Positions 10,851-17,953 of a DNA stretch of 64,000 nt are shown here, piece after piece (the stretch's first letter is position 1; every line of letters starts with the position of its first letter). The stretch spans positions 868,001-932,000 of the forward strand of contig OY843752.1 in assembly GCA_963693105.1 (NCBI GenBank). The letters are read 5' to 3'. A program made the translations under genes and the position numbers. The stretch comes from Oxydemutator sp963693105 (GTDB lineage: Bacteria > Pseudomonadota > Gammaproteobacteria > Poriferisulfidales > Oxydemutatoraceae). The notes beneath the pieces were generated by a model, which ran no database searches, was not told the DNA's origin, and was given only the letters and a program-made list of their open reading frames with translations.

Positions 10851-11935
10851 TCGCCGCCGCCCATCTCCGACAGAAGATCGGCCTGGTGCTCGTTGATCAG
10901 CGGCTGAATCAGCGGGTCGAGTTCGCCTTCCATCAGTTGCGGCAGTTGGTACAGTGTCAGGCCGATGCGGTGGTCGGTGACGCGCCCCTGCGGAAAGTTG
11001 TAGGTGCGTATGCGCTGCGAGCGGTCGCCGCTGCCGACGAGGTCGCGCCGGTTTTCGGCCCGCTGCCGTTCCTGCTTGCTGCGTTCAATGTCGAGCAGCC
11101 TCGCTTTCAGCAGCGCCATCGCGCGCGCCTTGTTGCGGTTTTGCGAGCGCTCGGCCTGACATTCGACAATCAGGCCGCTCGGAATGTGCGTGATGCGTAT
11201 CGCCGAGTCGGTCTTGTTGACGTGCTGGCCGCCGGCGCCGGAAGCGCGAAAACGGTCCATTCTCAGATCGTTCGGGTTGATCTCGATGTGGTCAATCTCG
11301 TCCGCTTCCGGCATCACGGCGACGGTGGCCGCCGACGTGTGAATGCGCCCCTGCGACTCGGTCTCCGGCACCCGTTGCACGCGGTGCGCGCCGGACTCGA
11401 ATTTCAGCCGCGAATAAACGCCCTTGCCGTTGATCCTGGAAATCAATTCCTTGAAACCGCCGTGCTCGCCCTCGCGTGCGTTGACGACTTCGACCCGCCA
11501 GTTGCGGCTCTCGGCGTAGTGGCCGTACATGCGGAACAGGTCGCCGGCGAAAAGGGCGGCCTCGTCGCCGCCGGTGCCGGCGCGAATCTCGAGGAACACG
11601 TTGTGGCCGTCGTGCGGGTCCGCCGGCAGCAGCAGTTTCTGAAGTTCGAGTTCAAGCGCGCCGCGGCGCGCCTCAAGCGCGGCCAGTTCCTCGTGCGCCA
11701 TTTCTTTCAGTTCGCCGTCGCCGTCCGCCGCCAGTTGCCGCGTTTTCGCGATGTCTTCAAGGCAGCGGCGGTAGGCGCCGTAACAGGAGACGATTTCGCC
11801 GAGTTGCGCGTACTCGCGGCTGAGCTCGCGGTAACGCCGCTGGTCGGCGGCGGCGCCGGGTTGCGCGAGTTGTTCGGTGATTTCACGGTTGCGCTCCTCG
11901 ACTTTGTCCAGTTTTTTCAGAATCGAATCCTTCAC
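10847..11935 (-). CDS. prfA: Peptide chain release factor 1
   Basis: Class I release factor for UAA and UAG codons. The 362-aa sequence has the codon-recognition PxT tripeptide (P190-E191-T192) and the peptidyl-hydrolysis GGQ motif (235-237) followed by HVNKTDSA. The PxT form (not SPF) marks it as RF1 rather than RF2. It overlaps hemA upstream and prmC downstream by 4 bases each. Confidence 0.97.
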   Translation of the reverse strand: MKDSILKKLDKVEERNREITEQLAQPGAAADQRRYRELSREYAQLGEIVSCYGAYRRCLEDIAKTRQLAADGDGELKEMAHEELAALEARRGALELELQKLLLPADPHDGHNVFLEIRAGTGGDEAALFAGDLFRMYGHYAESRNWRVEVVNAREGEHGGFKELISRINGKGVYSRLKFESGAHRVQRVPETESQGRIHTSAATVAVMPEADEIDHIEINPNDLRMDRFRASGAGGQHVNKTDSAIRITHIPSGLIVECQAERSQNRNKARAMALLKARLLDIERSKQERQRAENRRDLVGSGDRSQRIRTYNFPQGRVTDHRIGLTLYQLPQLMEGELDPLIQPLINEHQADLLSEMGGGE

Positions 11936-13200
11936 GGCTTTGGGCCCGCGCCGAGGTCGAAGAGTTTTCTGGCGGCTTCAAGCAGCGCCTTGTCGTTGTT
12001 GCCGGCGGCCTTGTTGATGATGTCGGTCGGGTGGTGCGTCAGTTTGCCGGTCAGCGAGTGCGCCAGATGGCGCAGCGCCTCGTCCGCGCTTTTGCCCTGT
12101 TTCAGCAGTTGCAGCGCCTTGTCGAGGGCGTCGTCGCGGTGCTCTTCGGCCGCCGCCCGGAACTGCCGGATGAGGTCGCCCGCCTGCCGCGCGTTCAACC
12201 AGCGGATGAATTCGGCAAGGCGCTGTTCGACAATCTGCTCGGCCTTGCCAGCCTCCTGCAGCCGGTTGCGCCGGTTGACGCCCGCGATTTCCGCGAGGTT
12301 GTCGAGCGTGTAGAGATACACGTCCTCCAGTTCGGCGGCGGCGGCTTCGATGTCGCGCGGCAGCGCGATGTCAACGATGCAAACGGGGCGGCGTTTGCGC
12401 GTTTTCAGCGCCCGCTCAATGGCGGCCTTGCCGACGACGGCGGTTTTGGCCGAGGTGCAGCTGACGAGGATGTCGTAACGCGGCAGCGCCGCGGCGATTT
12501 CGTCGAAGGCGACGGTTTCGGCGCCGTGGACGCCGGCCAGCCTGCGCGCGTTTTCCGGCGAGCGGTTGGCGATGGCGAGCGAGCCGATGCCGTGGCTTTT
12601 GAGGTAGCGCATCGTCAGTTCAATCATTTCGCCGGCGCCGATTACCAGCGCGTGTTTGGTCGAGAGGTCGCCGAAGATTTTTCTCGACACGTCCACCGCG
12701 ACCGAGGCGTAGGACACCGGGTGACGCCCCAGATCCGTTTCCGAACGCGCCTGCTTGGCGGTCGAGAGGGCGTGCTCGAACAGCCGCCCGAGCAGTTCGC
12801 CACTGTGCTTGCCGTCGAGTGCGGCCTGATAGGCGGATTTGACCTGCCCCAGTACCTGGGGTTCGCCGATGATGACCGATTCAAGCCCGCTGGCGACTCG
12901 CAACAGGTGGCGCGCGGCGCCGATGTCGTGCAGCGTGAACAGATGGCCGTCGAGGTCGCCCGCGGCGATGTTCTGGTAGCGGCAAAGCCATGCCGCAATC
13001 GCGGCGGCGCAATCGCGCCGGTTCGCCGCCGCATAGATTTCCAGGCGGTTGCAGGTGGATACGATCACGGCCTGCGCCAGCGCGGTCTCGCGGCGCAGGT
13101 CGGCCAGCGCCTCGCCGACGGCGTTTTCCGGCAGCGCGACTTTCTCGCGCACTTCAAGCGGGGCGCTGTGATGGTTCAGGCCAACGGCAATCAACGTCAT
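11932..13200 (-). CDS. hemA: Glutamyl-tRNA reductase
   Basis: First enzyme of the C5 route to tetrapyrroles: reduces Glu-tRNA to glutamate-1-semialdehyde with NADPH. 422 aa, full length, with catalytic C50 in STCNRLEIY and the NADPH-binding domain (VIGAGEM) in the middle. It leads the hemA-prfA-prmC operon and is divergent from the TPR-lolB-ispE-prs operon, the arrangement known in Pseudomonas and related genera. The 219-base intergenic region carries candidate promoters for both sides. Confidence 0.96.
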   Translation of the reverse strand: MTLIAVGLNHHSAPLEVREKVALPENAVGEALADLRRETALAQAVIVSTCNRLEIYAAANRRDCAAAIAAWLCRYQNIAAGDLDGHLFTLHDIGAARHLLRVASGLESVIIGEPQVLGQVKSAYQAALDGKHSGELLGRLFEHALSTAKQARSETDLGRHPVSYASVAVDVSRKIFGDLSTKHALVIGAGEMIELTMRYLKSHGIGSLAIANRSPENARRLAGVHGAETVAFDEIAAALPRYDILVSCTSAKTAVVGKAAIERALKTRKRRPVCIVDIALPRDIEAAAAELEDVYLYTLDNLAEIAGVNRRNRLQEAGKAEQIVEQRLAEFIRWLNARQAGDLIRQFRAAAEEHRDDALDKALQLLKQGKSADEALRHLAHSLTGKLTHHPTDIINKAAGNNDKALLEAARKLFDLGAGPKP

Positions 13201-13326
13201 CGGGGCGTCATCGGGTGAATGGAAAAGTCGGAAAAACGGAGAGAACGGCGGGCAGCCGAACTAACCGTCGCGCGGGATGCGCGGGGCGGCGGTGGCGGGC
13301 GTGGTGGTCGCGGCAGTCACAATAAC

Positions 13327-13355
13327 AGTATAACAGACTGCGTTATGCGGGAAAA
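13327..13355 (-). promoter_or_regulatory. Candidate hemA promoter
   Basis: Minus-strand -10 TATACT (13332-13327), 17 bases downstream of a weak -35 TTTTCC (13355-13350). It lies about 130 bases upstream of the hemA ATG in the divergent region 13201-13419. The rest of that region is GC-rich and shows no other feature I can support. Confidence 0.4.
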
Positions 13356-13392
13356 TTGCGCCGCCGCCGCGTGCCGCCTGCGCCGCTGCGTG

Positions 13393-13398
13393 TAAAAT
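13393..13398 (+). promoter_or_regulatory. Candidate -10 element for the TPR-lolB-ispE operon
   Basis: TAAAAT preceded by GTG, 22 bases before the ATG of the TPR lipoprotein gene. No convincing -35 hexamer lies at 16-18 bases, so this is a weak call. Confidence 0.3.
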
Positions 13399-13419
13399 GC
13401 CACGCACGGGCTTTTTGCA

Positions 13420-15165
13420 ATGGAACGACTCTTGACACGAACTTCGGCGCGAACACGGACGCACGCGCAAACGCGGAACGGGCGCGCCGCCGCCGCCGCC
13501 GTCGCGTGCCTGTTCATCGCCGCCTGTTCGCTGTCGTCGTACCCGGGTCTGGACATCCGCCCCGACCGCGAAACGCGGGAGTTGTCCGCCGGCGTCTATG
13601 AATTTCTGGCGGGCGATTTTTTTCTGCGAAACAGGCAGATTGCACCGGCGCTCAAACACTACGGCGAGGCGCTGAAGCGAAGCGGCGATCCGCGCCTGTT
13701 CAGGGCCGCCATCTCGATCGCAGTGCAGCACGACCACTACGACGAGGCCGCCACGCTCGCCGGACGCTGGTATCGTGCCGAGCCCGACAACCTGCAACTG
13801 AACCAGGCGTTGTTTCTGATTTACATGAAACTGGAGCGCTACCGGGAAGCGCTGCCGCACCTGGAGTTCAGCGTCGCCCGCGACCAGCAATTGCTGGCGC
13901 CGGGTTATTCGGTTCCGCTGCTTGGGCGCGTCGCGGTCGAGTCGAGTTTCAAGCACGCCGACGCGCTGCGCGAGCGGTTTCCCCGAAACGCCGCGGTCCA
14001 TCTACTGCACGCGCTGGTCGCCTTTCACCATGGCCGCAATGAAGACAGCGCCGCTTCGTCGGAGCGCGCGTTGGCGCTGGACCCCCGGATGACCCGCGCC
14101 TACCGGCTCAAAGCCGACGCGTTGTTCGCGCTGGGACGCGCGAACGAGGCGCTGGAACTGCTGCGCGGCGCGGCGCAACGCCATCCCGAAGACCGCGCTG
14201 TTTTGATGAAGGCCGCCGCCGCCCACTGGAGGCAGGAAGACACCCGGGCCGCCTACGGGTTGTATCAAAAGGCGCTGCGCCTCGCCCCGAACGATGCCGA
14301 GATCATTCGCGCGCTGGGCGTGCTGGATTTGCACCACGGCAGGCACGAACACGCGCGCGGCCTGTTCGCGCGCCTCGGCGAACTCGAGGCCGAGCGTTCA
14401 CGCTCGGCGTATTATCTGGGGCGCGTCGCCGAAGCCGAGGAAGATTTCGGCAAGGCCCTTGAATATTATGGCACCGTCAACACCGGCATTTTTTACCACG
14501 AGGCCCGTATCGGCGAGGCGCGCGCCTACCAGCGGCAGGGGCGCACCGATCTGGCGCTCGCGCAAATCGCCGCGGCGAAGGAGCGGGTGAAACATCCGCA
14601 CGAGCGCATCGCGTTGTTCATCGCCGAAGCCGAGACGCTGGCCAGGGCCCAGCGCAAGGCCGACGCCTTCGATGTCTATACACAGGCGCTCGCCGAGCAC
14701 AAGGATGCGCCGGATCTGCTGTATTCGCGCGCGATGCTGGCATTGTCCATGGATCGCTTCGATGTCTTCGAGCAGGACATGAAAAGCCTCATCGAGAACA
14801 ATCCTGTAAACTGGCGTGCGCTGAACGCGCTCGGCTACGTGCTGGCGGACCGCAATATCCGCCTGTTTGAGGCGCGCGATTATATCCGGCGCGCGCACCG
14901 CTTGAAACCGGACAGCGCGGTCGTCCTCGACAGCATGGGTTGGATCGAGTTTCGCCTGAACAACCTCGCCGCCGCCAGGGACTTTTTGCAGAAGGCGGCG
15001 GCGCGGGAGCGCCATCCCGAAGTCATGGGGCACCTGGTCGAGGTTTTGTGGCTGCACGAAGAGCGCGAGCAGGCGTTGCGCGTGCTGGAACAGGCGTTGC
15101 GGGAATTTCCCGGCGACGAATATCTGGGCCGTTTGCAAAAATTGAAACAGGAATCAATAAAATGA
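13420..15165 (+). CDS. TPR-repeat lipoprotein
   Basis: 581 aa. The N-terminus has a basic region, a hydrophobic segment and a lipobox (IAAC, Cys about residue 32), so it is probably an outer-membrane lipoprotein. The remainder is built of tetratricopeptide helices (for example ALKHYGEALKRSGDP and repeated AL-x-L-x-P patterns). A TPR protein occupies the same place between hemA and lolB in Pseudomonas (PA4667-type). The role is unknown; TPRs imply protein-protein contacts, perhaps in envelope assembly. The stop overlaps the lolB start (ATGA). Confidence 0.85.
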   Translation: MERLLTRTSARTRTHAQTRNGRAAAAAVACLFIAACSLSSYPGLDIRPDRETRELSAGVYEFLAGDFFLRNRQIAPALKHYGEALKRSGDPRLFRAAISIAVQHDHYDEAATLAGRWYRAEPDNLQLNQALFLIYMKLERYREALPHLEFSVARDQQLLAPGYSVPLLGRVAVESSFKHADALRERFPRNAAVHLLHALVAFHHGRNEDSAASSERALALDPRMTRAYRLKADALFALGRANEALELLRGAAQRHPEDRAVLMKAAAAHWRQEDTRAAYGLYQKALRLAPNDAEIIRALGVLDLHHGRHEHARGLFARLGELEAERSRSAYYLGRVAEAEEDFGKALEYYGTVNTGIFYHEARIGEARAYQRQGRTDLALAQIAAAKERVKHPHERIALFIAEAETLARAQRKADAFDVYTQALAEHKDAPDLLYSRAMLALSMDRFDVFEQDMKSLIENNPVNWRALNALGYVLADRNIRLFEARDYIRRAHRLKPDSAVVLDSMGWIEFRLNNLAAARDFLQKAAARERHPEVMGHLVEVLWLHEEREQALRVLEQALREFPGDEYLGRLQKLKQESIK

Positions 15166-15839
15166 ACAAACAACATGCACAGGCATCGCCGCGGCGGTGG
15201 TTTTTTTCGTTGTCGTGGGCGCTGGCGTGCACGCTGGCGTGTGTGGGCTGCGCGCACCAGCCGGTGGTGCACGACGACCCCACCGGGGCCTCCACCGAGT
15301 ACCTGCTGGCGCAGCGCTTGCAGGCGGAAAGCCTGCAGTCGTGGCGGGCGCGTGGCCGCATCGCCGTGCGCCGGCACGGCTCCGGCTGGCGCGGGCAGTT
15401 CGACTGGAAGCAGACGGGACGGCGGTTTCATATCCGCCTTTCCAGCCTTCTCGGTGGCACGTTGATGGTTGTCAACGGTGAATTCGGCGGCGCCGTCACC
15501 GCAATCGGCGCCTCGGGGCAGCGCAGCGAGGCGGACACGCCGGAGCAACTGATCAGCGGCCTGCTCGGCATGGACGTGCCGGTCAGCCGCCTGCGCTACT
15601 GGATGGCGGGCGCGCCCGCTTTCGGCGCCCGCCCCGGCGACGCGCACGTTGACCGCGGGCGGCTGATGTCGTTCAGCCAGGACGACTGGCGGGTGCGTTA
15701 TACCGGCTGGAACGTTGCGCACGAACTGCCCGAAAAAATCGGGTTGTCGCGTCTGCGCGGCTCCAATGGCGGCGGCGCCGACGCCACGGTTTCCATCTCG
15801 ATTTCGTCGTGGAGCGACGTCGTGCGGGAGCCGCGGTGA
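15162..15839 (+). CDS. lolB: Outer-membrane lipoprotein localisation protein LolB
   Basis: 225 aa. LolB takes lipoproteins from the periplasmic carrier LolA and inserts them in the outer membrane. It has a type II signal peptide with lipobox ACVGC and the LolB barrel pattern WRARGRIAVR..W.GQFDWKQ. A longer frame starts at 14940, but the ATG at 15162 is coupled to the TPR gene stop and gives a proper signal peptide. Its position between hemA and ispE is the conserved gammaproteobacterial one. Confidence 0.93.
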   Translation: MNKQHAQASPRRWFFSLSWALACTLACVGCAHQPVVHDDPTGASTEYLLAQRLQAESLQSWRARGRIAVRRHGSGWRGQFDWKQTGRRFHIRLSSLLGGTLMVVNGEFGGAVTAIGASGQRSEADTPEQLISGLLGMDVPVSRLRYWMAGAPAFGARPGDAHVDRGRLMSFSQDDWRVRYTGWNVAHELPEKIGLSRLRGSNGGGADATVSISISSWSDVVREPR

Positions 15840-16714
15840 CATCACGGCAGCCGCGCGCAACGCTGTGGCCCGCGCCCGCCAAACTCAATCTCTTCCTGCA
15901 CATCACCGGTCGCCGCGCCGACGGCCGCCATGAACTGCAAACCCTGTTTCAACTGCTGGATTATGGCGACGACATCTCGATCGTCGCGCACCGCCGCGGC
16001 GGTGTGCGGGTCGAGTGCGCCGCCGCGATGCCGCAAATCGCGCCCGCTGACAATCTGGCGTTGAAGGCGGCGCAAATCCTCAAGTCCGAAACCGCGACGT
16101 CGTGCGGCGCCGACATCACCGTGACCAAGCGCATACCGGTCGGCGCCGGTCTCGGCGGCGGCAGTTCGGATGCGGCGACGGTGTTGCTCGCCCTCAACCG
16201 CCTGTGGGACTGCCGCCTCGCGCCCGCCGACCTGCTGCGCCTTGCCGGGCGGCTCGGCGCCGACGTGCCGGTCTTCGTCGGCGGGCGCAGTGCCTGGGCG
16301 GAAGGCACGGGCGAGCGGCTGCGTCCGGTGGATTTGCCGCGACGGTGGTACGCGGTGCTGGTTCCTGAAACGTCGCTTTCGACCCGCGAGATGTTCCAGA
16401 TGCCCGAACTGCGCCGCGATTTTCCGCCGGTGACGCCCGCCGATTACGCTGCTGGCGCCACGGTCAACGCCTTCCAGGAAATCGCCGCCGGGCGGCGCCG
16501 CGAAATCGCGCGCGGCCTGGCCTGGCTCGGCGACCACGGCGACGCGCGGCTGACCGGCACGGGGGCGGCTTTCTTCGCCGCTTTTGACGAGGAGCGCCGT
16601 GCCGCCGGGGTTTTGCGCCGCAAGCCCGCCGGCCTCGGCGGCTTTGTCGCGCGCGGTGTCGCCGAATCGCCGCTGCACCGGCGCCTGGGCGAAATGGGCG
16701 GCGAGGCGCTATAA
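15836..16714 (+). CDS. ispE: 4-diphosphocytidyl-2-C-methyl-D-erythritol kinase
   Basis: GHMP-family kinase of the MEP isoprenoid pathway. The active-site PAPAKLNLFL N-terminus and the ATP-binding glycine loop PVGAGLGGGSSDAA are intact. I chose the GTG at 15836, which overlaps the lolB stop as GTGA and yields 292 aa; an ATG at 15809 would add 9 residues. The 3' end contains the -10 box of the following tRNA-Gln gene. Confidence 0.95.
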   Translation: MTSRQPRATLWPAPAKLNLFLHITGRRADGRHELQTLFQLLDYGDDISIVAHRRGGVRVECAAAMPQIAPADNLALKAAQILKSETATSCGADITVTKRIPVGAGLGGGSSDAATVLLALNRLWDCRLAPADLLRLAGRLGADVPVFVGGRSAWAEGTGERLRPVDLPRRWYAVLVPETSLSTREMFQMPELRRDFPPVTPADYAAGATVNAFQEIAAGRRREIARGLAWLGDHGDARLTGTGAAFFAAFDEERRAAGVLRRKPAGLGGFVARGVAESPLHRRLGEMGGEAL

Positions 16715-16715
16715 T
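16710..16715 (+). promoter_or_regulatory. -10 element for tRNA-Gln
   Basis: A consensus TATAAT overlaps the last codons of ispE and lies 10 bases before the tRNA. The region at -35 is only weakly matching. Confidence 0.5.
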
Positions 16716-16725
16716 CGCGGTGGAT

Positions 16726-16800
16726 TGGGCCGTCGCCAAGTGGTAAGGCACCGGGTTTTGATCCCGGCATTCGCAGGTTCGAATCCTGCCGGCCCAGCCA
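16726..16800 (+). tRNA. tRNA-Gln (anticodon TTG), CCA encoded
   Basis: Cloverleaf with acceptor TGGGCCG/CGGCCCA, a T-arm containing GGTTCGAATCC, and the seven-base anticodon loop TTTTGAT, giving TTG. The 3' CCA is encoded (16798-16800). It sits between ispE and prs, as in Pseudomonas. Confidence 0.97.
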
Positions 16801-16832
16801 TTTTCAGGAACGGCCCAGGCACAGTTACAGCG

Positions 16833-17792
16833 ATGAATTCCCACGAAGCGACGATGTCGGTGTTCACCGGCAGCGCCAACCGGGCGCTGGCCGGGAAAGT
16901 CGCCGCGTACATCGGTCTGCCGCTCGGCAACGCCACCGTGGGCCGTTTCAGCGACGGCGAAGTGCGCGTCGAGATTCACGACAACGTCAGGGGCCGCGAT
17001 GTTTTCATCGTGCAGCCGACCTGCGAGCCGGCCAGCGACCACCTGATGGAGCTGCTGATTATGATCGACGCGCTGCACCGCGCGTCGGCGGGGCGGATTA
17101 CCGCGGTCATTCCGTACTTCGGCTACGGCCGGCAGGACCGGCGTGCGCACTATATGCGGGTGCCAATCTCGGCCAAGGTCGTCGCCAACATCATCAGCAG
17201 CGTGCAGGCCAACCGCGTGCTGATTGTGGATCTGCACTCCGACCAGGTGCAGGGGTTTTTCGACCTGCCGGTGGACAACCTCTACGCCTCGCCGGTGCTG
17301 CTCGACGACATCCGCGCCGGCGATTGCCGCGACATCATCGTCGTGTCGCCCGATGTCGGCGGCGTGGTCAGGGCGAGGGCGCTTGCCAAGCGCCTCGACG
17401 ACGCCGACCTTGCCATCATAGACAAGCGGCGTCCGCAGCCGAACGAAAGCGAGGTCATGAATATCATCGGCGATGTGTCCGGCAAGTCGTGCGTCATCAT
17501 TGACGACATCGTGGACACCGCGGGCACCCTGTGCGAGGCGGCGGCGGCGCTGAAAGAGCACGGCGCCGGCAAGGTGCTGGCCTACGCCACCCACCCGGTG
17601 CTGTCCGGCGGCGCGGTCGCGCGGATAGACGGCTCGGTTCTTGATGAGTTGGTCGTGACCGATACGATTCCGCTGTCGCCGGCGGCCCTGGAATGTTCGC
17701 GCATACGCCAGATCAGCATTTCCTCGATGCTGGCGCAGGCGATGCAGCGGGTCAACCGCGAGCAGTCCATCAGCAGCCTTTTCATGGACTGA
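16833..17792 (+). CDS. prs: Ribose-phosphate pyrophosphokinase (PRPP synthetase)
   Basis: Makes PRPP from ribose 5-phosphate and ATP for nucleotide, histidine and tryptophan synthesis. 319 aa with GRFSDGEV, the flexible-loop region, the VDLHSDQ signature and the PRPP-binding loop VIIDDIVDTAGT. The ATG at 16833 is used; MSVFTG at 16854 is possible. prs is normally followed by rplY, but here a 9.5 kb restriction/defence island begins downstream. Confidence 0.97.
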   Translation: MNSHEATMSVFTGSANRALAGKVAAYIGLPLGNATVGRFSDGEVRVEIHDNVRGRDVFIVQPTCEPASDHLMELLIMIDALHRASAGRITAVIPYFGYGRQDRRAHYMRVPISAKVVANIISSVQANRVLIVDLHSDQVQGFFDLPVDNLYASPVLLDDIRAGDCRDIIVVSPDVGGVVRARALAKRLDDADLAIIDKRRPQPNESEVMNIIGDVSGKSCVIIDDIVDTAGTLCEAAAALKEHGAGKVLAYATHPVLSGGAVARIDGSVLDELVVTDTIPLSPAALECSRIRQISISSMLAQAMQRVNREQSISSLFMD

Positions 17793-17880
17793 CGCGAACA
17801 GCCAGGCGACCGCACGACGGGCATGATTCGCTTGTCAAACCAAAGCACAAATGTTCTGTTGTCAGTAGAACGCTAATTCC

Positions 17881-17909
17881 TTGAATACGCGCTATTTCAT
17901 CGCTAATAT
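17881..17909 (+). promoter_or_regulatory. Predicted promoter of the restriction/defence operon
   Basis: A -35 TTGAAT (17881-17886) and a -10 TAATAT (17904-17909) are spaced by 17 bases, 44 bases before the chosen mod ATG. The region 17793-17953 is AT-richer than the flanking housekeeping genes and contains no gene. Confidence 0.5.
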
Positions 17910-17953
17910 ACGAAAGCTCTGCGTTGCAACGTAATTGGAGCACCACAACTCTT